Shown here piece by piece: positions 51,043 to 59,423 of a stretch of DNA of 64,000 nucleotides (positions within the stretch are counted from its first letter, which is position 1; each line of letters starts with the position of its first letter). The notes below the pieces were generated by a model, which had not been told where the DNA came from, ran no database searches, and saw only the letters and a program-made list of their open reading frames with translations. Origin of the DNA: Lactiplantibacillus daowaiensis (GTDB lineage: Bacteria; Bacillota; Bacilli; Lactobacillales; Lactobacillaceae). A program made the position numbers and the translations under genes. The stretch covers positions 1 through 64,000 of the forward strand of contig NZ_BJDJ01000013.1 in the NCBI RefSeq assembly GCF_005405085.1, in the 5' to 3' direction.

Positions 51043-51093
51043 TTAGTTAAACATCACTAAAAGTTAATTGAAGCACTTAACTAGTTGCGCTAA

Positions 51094-51128
51094 AATCAGG
51101 CCGTCAGACATCGTCTGGCGGCCTGATT
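51094..51128. terminator. hairpin after the YeiH-type gene
   Basis: AATCAGGCCGTCAGAC pairs with GTCTGGCGGCCTGATT. The stem is strong but the following T-run is poor, so termination may be partial. Confidence 0.6.
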
Positions 51129-51308
51129 GAGTTAAAAGTTCGTGCGAAAAGTGACAAGCATCGCTGTGAAAACGGTTCAAAAACGACTTTCAAACTTCAC
51201 CGGGTTATACATGGAAAATGGGGGGACTGATTCGCTAAGGTGAACGAAATTCAAGCGGGACGGGCGTTTTAATAATTACCAATTCTTAAATTTTTTGAGC
51301 TTTAAAGG

Positions 51309-51337
51309 TTTACACTCTCGGAAATATGCTATATACT
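51309..51337 (+). promoter_or_regulatory. strong promoter of the S-layer gene
   Basis: TTTACA (51309-51314) and TATACT (51332-51337) are exactly 17 bp apart, placing the RNA start near 51345 and leaving a leader of about 75 nt before the ATG, as often seen for stable S-layer messages. GGAGGGG precedes the start codon. Confidence 0.75.
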
Positions 51338-51418
51338 GAAAGCACGTTGAGGTTATATCGTCAAACGAAATAGTCTGGCGTTAGTGTCACACATATATTT
51401 TATGGAGGGGTTTAGATT

Positions 51419-52771
51419 ATGCAATCTACTTTAGCTAAATCAGTATTTGTTGGATTAGCCGCATTATCATTTGCTTCAGTTGCTCAATTGAACGCAAACG
51501 CTGCTACTAAGTCAGCAACTACTAAATCAAACGTTACGTTAACTACAGACGCAACAACTCGTAACGTCGTTCCTACTGGCTCAAATGCCATTTATTCTTA
51601 TCCTAAGACTGTTAAGAAGTCTGCTCGCACTGTTGCTTCAAAGGCAACTGTTGCTAAGTTAGCTTCTTCAAAGAGCTCAAAGGATTACTTCCGTGCTTAC
51701 CGTGTATTAACTACTAGCAAAGGCTCAGTATATTACAAGGTTGTTTCATTTGATGGTTCCGTTCGCGGTTACATCTACGGTGGTAAGAGTGCTACTGCAT
51801 TTGCTGGTGGTTTGAAGTCTGCTTCAACTACTACTGCATCAACTTTAACTGATGCTGAAAAGAACACTAACTATTACTTCGCTAAGCCAGGTACTACTAA
51901 TGTAACGTGGAATGCTCCACAATACACTCAATACCAAGCTAAGAAGATGGTTAAGTCAACTGCTGATTTTGGCGGCGACGCTTTGAAGATCACTGCAGCA
52001 CAAACTAAGACTCGTGAAGGCTCACGTTATGTTTATGTTGAAGATGCTACTCATCCTTCATTAAGTGGTTGGATTTATGCTAAGGCATTGTCAACTACTA
52101 AGGCTGTTACTTACAATAACAAGACTGACGTTAATGTTAACTACATCGACGCTGCTACTGGTAAGACAGTTAAGTTTGGTTTCGTAACTGTTGACTCAGC
52201 ATCAACTGCTACAGCTACTCCTGTAACTGTTAACGATGCTTTGTATACTGCTATTAATGGTGGTGTACCAACTGGTTACTCATACAGCTCAAAAGACAAC
52301 AACAATGCTTTGTCATCAGTTAAAACTGGCGACACTGTAACTGCTTATGTATATGCTACTACTACTTCTAAGTTAGCATTCTACGCAGCTCCAGAAAGCT
52401 CATCATCAATCGAAGCTGGTGCTACTGTACCTGGTACTTCAGTAACTTATACTAAGTTAACTGCTGCTAACACCACTTTCCCTAAGCTTGATAGCAAATT
52501 GTATGACTTCTTGACTGGTCGTAAGACTGAACAATTACAAGGTTCAGCTGTTCAAACTTTTGCTGAAACAAACCTTAAGACTTTGACTGGTAACCAAGTT
52601 GTTTACAAGAACGGTGTTAAGGGTTACAACGTTTACACTCTTGATACTTCAAAGGCCTTTGGTAACGTAGCATTTGGTACTACTTATAACGTACCTTACA
52701 CTACTACTTGGACTAAGGGTGACTTACCAACATCTGCTGCTGCTGGTAACACTGACTACCTTGCAGACTAA
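51419..52771 (+). CDS. S-layer protein precursor
   Basis: A 450-aa secreted protein. The first 28 or so residues are a signal peptide (cleavage after A-N-A), and the region R-N-V-V-P-T-G-S-N-A-I-Y through Y-F-R-A-Y-R-V-L-T-T, Y-Y-K-V-V-S-F-D-G and Y-I-Y-G-G-K-S-x-T-A-F-A-G-G closely follows the wall-binding N-terminal half of S-layer proteins of Levilactobacillus brevis type. The C-terminal half is Thr/Ala/Val-rich assembly sequence. There is no cysteine, as usual. Codon use is sharply biased to GCT, ACT, GTT, AAG and CGT, unlike the neighbours, which marks very high expression. A strong promoter and a terminator make it a single-gene unit. Confidence 0.92.
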   Translation: MQSTLAKSVFVGLAALSFASVAQLNANAATKSATTKSNVTLTTDATTRNVVPTGSNAIYSYPKTVKKSARTVASKATVAKLASSKSSKDYFRAYRVLTTSKGSVYYKVVSFDGSVRGYIYGGKSATAFAGGLKSASTTTASTLTDAEKNTNYYFAKPGTTNVTWNAPQYTQYQAKKMVKSTADFGGDALKITAAQTKTREGSRYVYVEDATHPSLSGWIYAKALSTTKAVTYNNKTDVNVNYIDAATGKTVKFGFVTVDSASTATATPVTVNDALYTAINGGVPTGYSYSSKDNNNALSSVKTGDTVTAYVYATTTSKLAFYAAPESSSSIEAGATVPGTSVTYTKLTAANTTFPKLDSKLYDFLTGRKTEQLQGSAVQTFAETNLKTLTGNQVVYKNGVKGYNVYTLDTSKAFGNVAFGTTYNVPYTTTWTKGDLPTSAAAGNTDYLAD

Positions 52772-52789
52772 TTCTGTAAAATAGTTTAA

Positions 52790-52820
52790 AAGTGTCGAAC
52801 TTCGGTTCGGCGCTTTTTTT
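52790..52820 (+). terminator. intrinsic terminator of the S-layer gene
   Basis: AGTGTCGAAC and GTTCGGCGCT around a TTCG tetraloop, then seven T. Confidence 0.92.
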
Positions 52821-52959
52821 ATGTCAATATTTAATTTAATATAGTTACTATACCGAGTAAAAGTTACTGAATTCCGCTCAAGTTGTGATCATGTCAGTTG
52901 ATTTTTATGAAAATAACTTGAACTTACTTTCATAATCGTTCACATTTACGTCATAAAAT

Positions 52960-53009
52960 AACCGGCCCTAACCGTGAATCCTGCGTGGATTCAATGGTTA
53001 GGGCCGGTT
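52960..53009. terminator. intrinsic terminator of the DUF4811 operon
   Basis: AACCGGCCCTAACC pairs with GGTTAGGGCCGGTT with inner AATCC/GGATT, just downstream of the minus-strand operon. Confidence 0.87.
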
Positions 53010-53029
53010 TAAGTTTTCATAAAGCTAAA

Positions 53030-53539
53030 CTATTTTGTTGTCGTCATCGTCACGGTATGCCAATCTTTAGGCAATGTGAACGTATAATGGCGTTTCGCTA
53101 ACTTGCCATCTGGTTGACCAAGACTAAAGAAGACTTTCGCCCAATGACCTCGATACCGCCAACGCGTGGTGGTTGTTTTAACGGTGGCGGTGGTGCCGGT
53201 TTTTAAACTGGCAGTGGTGGTTAAGGTCGCCGACGTGTGTTGCACGGTTTTAGGTTGCAATGTGGTGCGATAAACAGCGACTTTTTCTGTACCGGTCCCG
53301 AGCTTTTTAACACCTAGTGCCGCGGCCTTACTTTTTAATGGTAATAAGGTTTCAGTTTTGGTCGTGGTGACTTGATGTAAGCCCCAGTGGTAATTGTCAT
53401 TTAAAACAATGGCAATTAAGCACCCAGCAATGACGATAAAACTAATGGCATTGCCAATACTGCGTTTCGGACCAGTGGGTACAAAAATCATTAGCCAAGA
53501 AAAGATGAAGACAAAGACGATCAATAAAATTAAAATCAT
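53030..53539 (-). CDS. DUF4811 domain membrane protein
   Basis: A 169-aa protein with two N-terminal membrane helices (residues about 1-22 and 31-48) and an outward-facing Thr/Lys-rich domain. It matches the DUF4811 proteins that lactobacilli encode next to DHA2 exporters. Its ATG overlaps the stop of the exporter gene (ATGA-type junction), implying coupled translation and possibly a complex. The function of DUF4811 is not known to me; an accessory subunit of the exporter is the simplest idea. Confidence 0.85.
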   Translation of the reverse strand: MILILLIVFVFIFSWLMIFVPTGPKRSIGNAISFIVIAGCLIAIVLNDNYHWGLHQVTTTKTETLLPLKSKAAALGVKKLGTGTEKVAVYRTTLQPKTVQHTSATLTTTASLKTGTTATVKTTTTRWRYRGHWAKVFFSLGQPDGKLAKRHYTFTLPKDWHTVTMTTTK

Positions 53540-55017
53540 TTGTCGGCCTCCTGTTCAACCCGCACCGAATGGTGGGCTTTTAAGAAGAAGGTCAAGACAA
53601 AACCAAAGGCACAAAAGATTAACGAAACGATAAAGGCCATATGGTACCCGGTTAAAGTGGCGCTCGTCGCCGCTTCCTTATATTGGAGTGGTGATTTAGC
53701 TAACAAACTGTGACCAGGCATTTGCCATTTCGCAACACTAGAGTAGACACTGATCAAGACGGCAGTGCCCATTGAGGCGGCCACTTGGCGCAACGTATTG
53801 TTAGCGGCAGTCCCATGTGAGATTAGACTAAATGGTAATGAGTTGATCCCAGTTGTGGTGACTGGCATGGTGACCATTGTTAACCCAAACATCCGAATGG
53901 CATAAACCACGATGATCCAAAGAATTGGCGTCGTGGCACTAATGGATAGGAAGAAGGCGGTCCCCATTGTCAATAAGAGCATCCCCGTCATGGCTAATCG
54001 CCGGGCACCGATATGGTCGAAGATGCGACCGGTAATGGGGCTCATGATCCCCATCATGATGGCCCCAGGCAATAAAATTAATCCTGAATCCATCGCTGAA
54101 CGTCCGAGTACCGTTTGAATGTACATTGGTAAGATCATTTCAACCCCCATCATCGCCATATAGGCGAGGGCGGTTAAAATCGAAGATAAGGTGAACGCCG
54201 GAATCGCAAAGACCCGGAGTTCCAATAATGGCTTGTCCATGTGTAATTGGCGCCAAACAAATAGCGCAATAAAAATCAGACCAATGACTAAGGTTGCTAA
54301 GACGACTGGATCGCCCCAACCAGCTTCCCCAACTGAAGAGAAACCGTAAAGCATACTCCCAAAGCCAATCGTTGAGATCAAGACTGACCACCAATCAATT
54401 GGTTGTTTAGAAGTTGGCAAGACTTTCCGCAAGGTGAACAACGAGACGATAATCACCAGCCAGTTGATCGGCATGATGAACAAGAAGAGCGCTCGCCAGT
54501 TGTAATTATCGATGATCCAACCAGATAAAGTTGGGCCAATCGCTGGCGCTAACCCAATCACGATGCCGGCAGTCCCCATGGCAGCGCCCCGTTTTTCTGG
54601 TGGGTATACCGAAGACATGATCGTTTGAAAGACTGGGGCGGAAATCCCGACCCCCATCGCTTGAATCATTCGCGCCACTAGCAACATTGGGAAGCTAACG
54701 GAGAGATAGGATAAAATCGTCCCAATCCCAAAAATCACCATCGCTGCCAAATATAAAATCTTGGAGTTGATACGGGTCAGCATCCAGGCACTAATCGGGA
54801 TCATGATTCCCATAATCAGCATAAAGCCAGTCGTTAACCATTGAACGGCAGTTGCAGAAATATGGAAGTAAGTCATCAAAGTTGGAAAGGCCGTCGTCAA
54901 CAACGTTTGGGTAATGAACGTACTAAACGTTCCGACGAGTAAGGTGAGGACTAACCAAGAACGATGATACGGCTTGCCGTCAGCATCGCGCGGCAACGCC
55001 GAATTATTAGTCGGCAT
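53536..55017 (-). CDS. DHA2-family MFS multidrug exporter (LmrB/EmrB type)
   Basis: A 493-aa major facilitator with about 14 helices. The segment T-T-A-F-P-T-L-M-T-Y-F in helix 1 and R-M-I-Q-A-M-G-V-G-I near helix 4 place it in DHA2, although the usual Asp-Ser/Thr of the first motif is replaced by Q-T-L-L. ATG 55017 follows AAAGGA by about 9 nt. It is followed by an overlapping DUF4811 gene and probably exports a drug or bacteriocin-like compound together with it. Confidence 0.9.
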   Translation of the reverse strand: MPTNNSALPRDADGKPYHRSWLVLTLLVGTFSTFITQTLLTTAFPTLMTYFHISATAVQWLTTGFMLIMGIMIPISAWMLTRINSKILYLAAMVIFGIGTILSYLSVSFPMLLVARMIQAMGVGISAPVFQTIMSSVYPPEKRGAAMGTAGIVIGLAPAIGPTLSGWIIDNYNWRALFLFIMPINWLVIIVSLFTLRKVLPTSKQPIDWWSVLISTIGFGSMLYGFSSVGEAGWGDPVVLATLVIGLIFIALFVWRQLHMDKPLLELRVFAIPAFTLSSILTALAYMAMMGVEMILPMYIQTVLGRSAMDSGLILLPGAIMMGIMSPITGRIFDHIGARRLAMTGMLLLTMGTAFFLSISATTPILWIIVVYAIRMFGLTMVTMPVTTTGINSLPFSLISHGTAANNTLRQVAASMGTAVLISVYSSVAKWQMPGHSLLAKSPLQYKEAATSATLTGYHMAFIVSLIFCAFGFVLTFFLKAHHSVRVEQEADK

Positions 55018-55172
55018 AATTGATATCCGTCCTTTCAATATTAAGTTTTTTATAATGCACGCAACTTATTAGTATACCACTATGCGCATGGTCGGCCCAT
55101 TATTTGGACCGGGATTAGCGGTGGTAGCCTGTGTTAAAATAAATAAGTAAACTAATATTGGGGGCAGTTTCA

Positions 55173-55832
55173 ATGACTAAAATATTAACTTTCGATTGTT
55201 ACGGGACCTTGATCAATACCGATCCATTGTATCAATGGCTTGAAAATCTGGCGCAAGCGGTGAATTTAGACCCAACGGCAGTGCGAGCCGCTTACAGTGA
55301 ATATGAGGATGATCCAGTCAGTGTGTCACCGTATTTAGATTATGCGATGTTGATTCGTGAAAATCTGAAACATTTAGATGGGATGTTCGACCAAGACCAC
55401 TGGTTTGAACGGCATTATGTTGAATGCCTGAATGTGCATGACCACTTATTGCCATTTCCAGAAGTCGTGTCGACGTTACAAGCTTGGCACCAACAAGGCA
55501 TTCAACTGGTGATTATGTCCAATTCCTCTTGGGACTTGATGCCTGCTAATTTGGCAGCCTTAAAAGTACCGTTTGATGGCGTGTTGACGGCTGAAGATGT
55601 CCACGCGTATAAACCAGACTTAACATTCTTTCAGGCTGCTGAACAACGCTTTGGCTTAACCGCGACGAATCATTGGCATATTGCGCGTGGTTATGGCAGC
55701 GACGTGGTCCCGGCAGCTCAACTCGGTTGGCCAATGATCTGGGTCAATCGCAACAGTGTGACCCCGAATGGTACAGCACAACCGACCCATATGGTTGCAG
55801 ACTTGACGGCGACCAAGGCGCTAATCGGATAG
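55173..55832 (+). CDS. HAD-superfamily hydrolase (haloacid dehalogenase-like)
   Basis: A 219-aa HAD protein. Motif I is D-C-Y-G-T-L-I with the nucleophile Asp near residue 6, motif II I-M-S-N-S, motif III Lys in H-A-Y-K-P-D, and motif IV is G-S-D with a single Asp, as in the L-2-haloacid dehalogenase subgroup (P-x-x-x-x-L-G-W-P-M-I-W-V-N-R). A small phosphatase or dehalogenase activity is likely. GGGGGC precedes the ATG at 55173 by 8 nt. Confidence 0.88.
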   Translation: MTKILTFDCYGTLINTDPLYQWLENLAQAVNLDPTAVRAAYSEYEDDPVSVSPYLDYAMLIRENLKHLDGMFDQDHWFERHYVECLNVHDHLLPFPEVVSTLQAWHQQGIQLVIMSNSSWDLMPANLAALKVPFDGVLTAEDVHAYKPDLTFFQAAEQRFGLTATNHWHIARGYGSDVVPAAQLGWPMIWVNRNSVTPNGTAQPTHMVADLTATKALIG

Positions 55833-55949
55833 TGGGGTTAGCTGTCAATCGGGTGGCCGACCAGTTAAAGCGTTGGTTGATCGTCCGGGTGGAATCACCG
55901 TTCTAATCTCAATTATGAATTGCAGCTTTGGTAATTGAGAAAGGAAATT

Positions 55950-57146
55950 ATGTTGAAAACAAAGTCTTTGAATCGTAACACAGTGTTATTAATGGCGATT
56001 TCAGCAGCCATTGTGGTTGCGAATATTAATTATATCCAACCGATTGAGGCTGAAATCGCGCAGCAGTTTAACTTAGCCAACGCGGTGGTTGGGGCAGTTG
56101 CGATGTTAACGCAACTCGGTTATGCGTTTGGGTTATTGTTGATCGTGCCAATGGGCGATATGATGAATCGTCGGCAGTTGATCATGCGGTTGTTGGTCTT
56201 AGCCGTTATCTCAGCATTACTAGCTTATGTGGCACCAAACATTTGGATCTATGCCATCGCCAGTCTCTTGATTGGGGTGACGTCCGTTGCGCCCCAAGTG
56301 ATTATTCCGTATGCCGGTTTTCTAGCACCATCGGGACAACGGGGGCGCGTACTCGGCAATGTCTTGAGTGGCTTATTAGTCGGGGTGTTATTGTCACGAA
56401 CCGTCAGTGGGGTTTTAGCGAGCTATTTACCTTGGCAAACGGTGTACTTGATTGCGGCGGTGATGATTGCCGGTTTGTGGGTTGTCTTATATCGCAAGTT
56501 GCCGCGGGACCCACGACCAACTCCAACGGTTACTTATCGCGACATGATTAAAACTGTTCCGCAGCTCGTTAAACAGTATCCAGTTTTGCGGGCTTCAGCG
56601 GTCAATGGGTTTGTCCTATTTGGCGTGTCGAATATCTTTTGGGCGACGTTAGTCTTTTATTTGCAACATCAATACGGCTGGGGCAGTCGCGAAGCTGGGT
56701 TACTCGCTTTGTTAGGCGTAACAGGGGTATTAGCGGCGCCACTGATTGGCCGGTTAGCCGATTATTTCAAGCCGCGCACGATTATCGGGCTGGGCTTAGT
56801 ATTGTCGACACTCGCCTATGTGATCTTTGGGTTGTGGGCTGCCCATATTTGGGGCTTGATCTTAGGTATCATTGTGTTGGATCTTGGCACCCAGTTTGGG
56901 CAAGTCGCTAATCAGACCCAAATTCAAAGTATCGACCCTAAAGCCAGCAGTCGCTTTAACTCAGTCTTTATGTTTGGCTACTTTTTAGGTGGTGCTCTGG
57001 GGTCATTTTTCGGTAACTTATTGTGGGGCATGGCTGGCTGGTCAGGGGTTTGTGGCCTCGCCATCGTGGTCTTAGTCGGGGGTTTTTATGCGCATTTTGT
57101 TCATTATCCGCATGTACTCAAAAAACAAGTCACCCAGTTAAGGTAA
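55950..57146 (+). CDS. MFS transporter (DHA1-like, 12 helices)
   Basis: A 398-aa major facilitator with about 12 hydrophobic segments. The first helices contain A-N-I-N-Y-I-Q-P-I-E-A-E-I-A and the loop 2-3 motif G-D-M-M-N-R-R-Q, typical of the YybF/YnfM-like exporter group. AAAGGA sits 4-5 nt before the ATG, and a TTG next to it would also be usable, so the start is uncertain by one codon. Substrate unknown. A good terminator follows. Confidence 0.9.
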   Translation: MLKTKSLNRNTVLLMAISAAIVVANINYIQPIEAEIAQQFNLANAVVGAVAMLTQLGYAFGLLLIVPMGDMMNRRQLIMRLLVLAVISALLAYVAPNIWIYAIASLLIGVTSVAPQVIIPYAGFLAPSGQRGRVLGNVLSGLLVGVLLSRTVSGVLASYLPWQTVYLIAAVMIAGLWVVLYRKLPRDPRPTPTVTYRDMIKTVPQLVKQYPVLRASAVNGFVLFGVSNIFWATLVFYLQHQYGWGSREAGLLALLGVTGVLAAPLIGRLADYFKPRTIIGLGLVLSTLAYVIFGLWAAHIWGLILGIIVLDLGTQFGQVANQTQIQSIDPKASSRFNSVFMFGYFLGGALGSFFGNLLWGMAGWSGVCGLAIVVLVGGFYAHFVHYPHVLKKQVTQLR

Positions 57147-57156
57147 TGCCCCAACG

Positions 57157-57192
57157 AGCAGGTAATTCTAAAGCGGAATTACCTGCTTTTTT
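57157..57192 (+). terminator. intrinsic terminator
   Basis: AGCAGGTAATTC and GAATTACCTGCT arms followed by six T. Confidence 0.9.
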
Positions 57193-57236
57193 AGCGCTGA
57201 CATGCTAAGCTAAAAGCACATTGGGGAGGCGTTGAG

Positions 57237-57467
57237 ATGGATGCTAAAGTTATTGAAGTTGATGGGGCCCTCGGTTTGGTGTTACCACCAGCCGTCGTCG
57301 AAGCTTTAGAACTGCAGGTCGGTCAGTTGATTCAAGTGACAAGCGATACGACCAATACGTTGAAATTGCAAGATCATGATATCTCACCAGAATTTATGCG
57401 TGGCGTTGAAGCCGCCGTCGAACAATATCACGATGCCTTAACGTTGTTACAGATGCACGGCGATTGA
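57237..57467 (+). CDS. AbrB/MazE-like protein (orphan antitoxin-type)
   Basis: A 76-aa protein whose first half has the swapped-hairpin pattern of AbrB/MazE/SpoVT domains: V-D-G-A-L-G-L-V-L-P-P-A-V-V-E-A-L-E-L-Q-V-G-Q-L-I-Q-V. The second half is an acidic tail with a predicted helix, as in MazE antitoxins. GGGGAGG lies about 8 nt before the ATG. No toxin gene follows; a terminator comes 8 nt after the stop, so this is an orphan antitoxin-like or stand-alone regulatory protein. Confidence 0.8.
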   Translation: MDAKVIEVDGALGLVLPPAVVEALELQVGQLIQVTSDTTNTLKLQDHDISPEFMRGVEAAVEQYHDALTLLQMHGD

Positions 57468-57475
57468 GCGCAAGT

Positions 57476-57513
57476 AAAAAGTCGTTGACCAATTTAAGGT
57501 CAACGACTTTTTT
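57476..57513. terminator. bidirectional intrinsic terminator
   Basis: AAAAAGTCGTTGACC and GGTCAACGACTTTTTT between the convergent AbrB-like and AEC carrier genes. Confidence 0.92.
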
Positions 57514-58438
57514 AGTGCAGGTTAACTAAAGCAAAGACTAATGGAATTGTCGCCACACTTAGGATCGTCGAGATACTCATCAGTGCGACAGCCGGGCCAG
57601 GCTCGCCGTGGACTTTTAGCGTGAATAAGACGACGATGCCAGCGACCGGACAAGCGGCCATTAAGACGGTCGTGTATAACGGAATCCCAGTGATGCCCAT
57701 GAGTTGTAACACGACGATGGCTAAGTAAGGAAATAATAGGTTCCGCAATAATATGACCCACCAGAGTCGTTTATCGAGCGTGTTACGATTCAACTTCACA
57801 TCGGCCAAGCTATTCCCGATGACGATCATCGACAGCGGGGTATTGATCGAGCTGACATAAGTGACGGCGCGATTGGCAATAGTCGGGAGGTGTACCGACG
57901 TGATAAACAGCAGCAAACCAACAATAATTGCAATGATGTTTGGATTTAAAATGATTTGCTTGAGATTATCCTGGCGGCTACCCTGATTACCCGTAAATAA
58001 CGTGATGCCATGGGTCCAACTAAAAATGTTGAAGGCCGCTAATGAAGCGACCGCAAAGAAAACACCAGTTGAGCCGAACAAGGAGCTAGTTAAGGGAATC
58101 CCCATAAAACCAGCGTTTGAATAAACCGAACCGTAGCGCATGATGCGACGTAAGTTCGGATCTTTGACACGTTTAAAAGCGAGCTGGGTAATCACGATCA
58201 TGAGGAGATAGATTACGATGATCCCCAAGATGACCCGGCCGAGCATTTGCAGGCGATCGGTTGAAAAGGTCTGTTCGAAGGCTTTAATAATTAAGCACGG
58301 CGAGACCACGTAGAGTAAGATATTCGTCAGATCAGTTGACGTTTGGGCGTGCATGAAGCCGAGCTTGTTAATCATTAAGCCGACTAGCATCAAGATAAAC
58401 ATCAAGATGATTTGACTAGTGAGTTGCGTTAAATTCAT
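57512..58438 (-). CDS. AEC family transporter (auxin efflux carrier-like; malate permease type)
   Basis: A 308-aa membrane protein with about ten helices in two repeated halves. N-terminal segment L-M-L-V-G-L-M-I-N-K-L-G-F, Y-S-N-A-G-F-M-G-I-P-L near residue 110, and the late A-C-P-V-A-G-I-V-V-L-F are standard for AEC carriers, several of which move malate or other organic acids in lactic acid bacteria. The start has only a weak ribosome-binding site; GTG one codon upstream is an alternative. No malolactic genes are nearby. Confidence 0.9.
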   Translation of the reverse strand: MNLTQLTSQIILMFILMLVGLMINKLGFMHAQTSTDLTNILLYVVSPCLIIKAFEQTFSTDRLQMLGRVILGIIVIYLLMIVITQLAFKRVKDPNLRRIMRYGSVYSNAGFMGIPLTSSLFGSTGVFFAVASLAAFNIFSWTHGITLFTGNQGSRQDNLKQIILNPNIIAIIVGLLLFITSVHLPTIANRAVTYVSSINTPLSMIVIGNSLADVKLNRNTLDKRLWWVILLRNLLFPYLAIVVLQLMGITGIPLYTTVLMAACPVAGIVVLFTLKVHGEPGPAVALMSISTILSVATIPLVFALVNLH

Positions 58439-58542
58439 CACAGTCAGTCCAATAATTTAGAGTTACGTTTATTATCAAGGCTAGTGTAGCAGCGTGTCAA
58501 CGTTTATTGATAATGTAACCGTTTTAGTGACGAAACGAAAGG

Positions 58543-59223
58543 CTAAGCCACGTGATGGGTCGCTTTAGGGACATCAACATGGTGTTTTAAGCTTGGAAAA
58601 ACATGCGTGTCGGACCAACCCATAATGGCACCTTGTGCCAGTAGGGCAAATAAGGTACCGATGCCAATCGCACGCAGTTGGCCGGTAACTAGCCAAGCCA
58701 CGACCGTAATCGTTAGCGGTGGTAAATAGCTGGTCCATTGCGCGATAATCGCGGACCCGTGCAAGAAGCGGAACCGTAGAATATACGATAGGTCATCATT
58801 GGGATGTTGGATCAAGTTGCATCGTTGATAGATTGAGACAGCCGCGGCCACTGATAATAAGCCAAGTAAATTAACGATTAGGCGGGCAACGAACGGTAAG
58901 TTAGCAATCCCGACCCATTGCCAGAAGTAACCGATGAATTCAACCAAGTAACTAAACGGTAGAATATATAATAAGTTCGAAATAAAGCGGCGTTTGTCAA
59001 AATGACCGAGCATCAGTTGGTTTAACACGGTGACGACGATGCCATATAGTAACAGCGTCGTGCCTAACGGTATGTGAATCCAGTTTGCTAAGTTAACACT
59101 CGAACCCGTCCAAACAGCACTACCGAGATTGGTCGCAATCGTCAAGGCGTTACCAGCGGAATTTAATAGGATTGAGAACACTAGGAACCAAAAGCGTTGG
59201 CGAAAGTCTACCAGGTGAGTCAC
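58543..59223 (-). CDS. YczE/YyaS/YitT-like membrane protein
   Basis: A 226-aa protein with about five hydrophobic helices. The opening helix (N-S-A-G-N-A-L-T-I-A-T-N-L-G-S-A-V-W) has the G-S-A-x-W pattern of the YczE/YyaS/YitT group, whose biochemical role is not settled. The GTG at 59223 follows GAGAGGA by 8 nt; upstream in-frame codons are not supported. Single gene, divergent from the Na+/H+ antiporter. Confidence 0.83.
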   Translation of the reverse strand: MTHLVDFRQRFWFLVFSILLNSAGNALTIATNLGSAVWTGSSVNLANWIHIPLGTTLLLYGIVVTVLNQLMLGHFDKRRFISNLLYILPFSYLVEFIGYFWQWVGIANLPFVARLIVNLLGLLSVAAAVSIYQRCNLIQHPNDDLSYILRFRFLHGSAIIAQWTSYLPPLTITVVAWLVTGQLRAIGIGTLFALLAQGAIMGWSDTHVFPSLKHHVDVPKATHHVA

Positions 59224-59300
59224 AACAATCTTCCTCTCGTAAAAAAACATCAATAAGATTACTATAGGCGTAGGCGGTAAGGGTCGTCAATGACGAAACT

Positions 59301-59326
59301 TATGAAAATATGCTATAATTTTCATA
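59301..59326 (+). promoter_or_regulatory. extended -10 promoter embedded in a 9-bp inverted repeat
   Basis: TGCTATAAT (59311-59319) is an extended -10 element. It is framed by perfect arms TATGAAAAT (59301-59309) and ATTTTCATA (59318-59326). A repressor at this dyad would cover the -10 of the antiporter promoter. Confidence 0.6.
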
Positions 59327-59348
59327 CAATAAAAATATTCGGTTGAAG

Positions 59349-59411
59349 GACACTTCAAGAATTCGGACTACTTTTGGGTTGGGTAGTCGAATTTTTGAGG
59401 TGTCTTTTTTT
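59349..59411 (+). promoter_or_regulatory. leader terminator (attenuator) of the antiporter gene
   Basis: A 56-nt hairpin (GACACTTCA/TGAGGTGTC outer, AATTC/GAATT, GACTAC/GTAGTC inner) is followed by seven T and directly by AGGAGG. Promoter before and ribosome-binding site after mean that RNA polymerase must read through an intrinsic terminator to express the gene. Confidence 0.7.
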
Positions 59412-59423
59412 AGGAGGCAAAAT

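Noticed and set aside
57237-57467. Complete MazEF-type toxin-antitoxin system
   Set aside because: Only the antitoxin-like protein is present; a terminator and an AEC carrier gene on the other strand follow.
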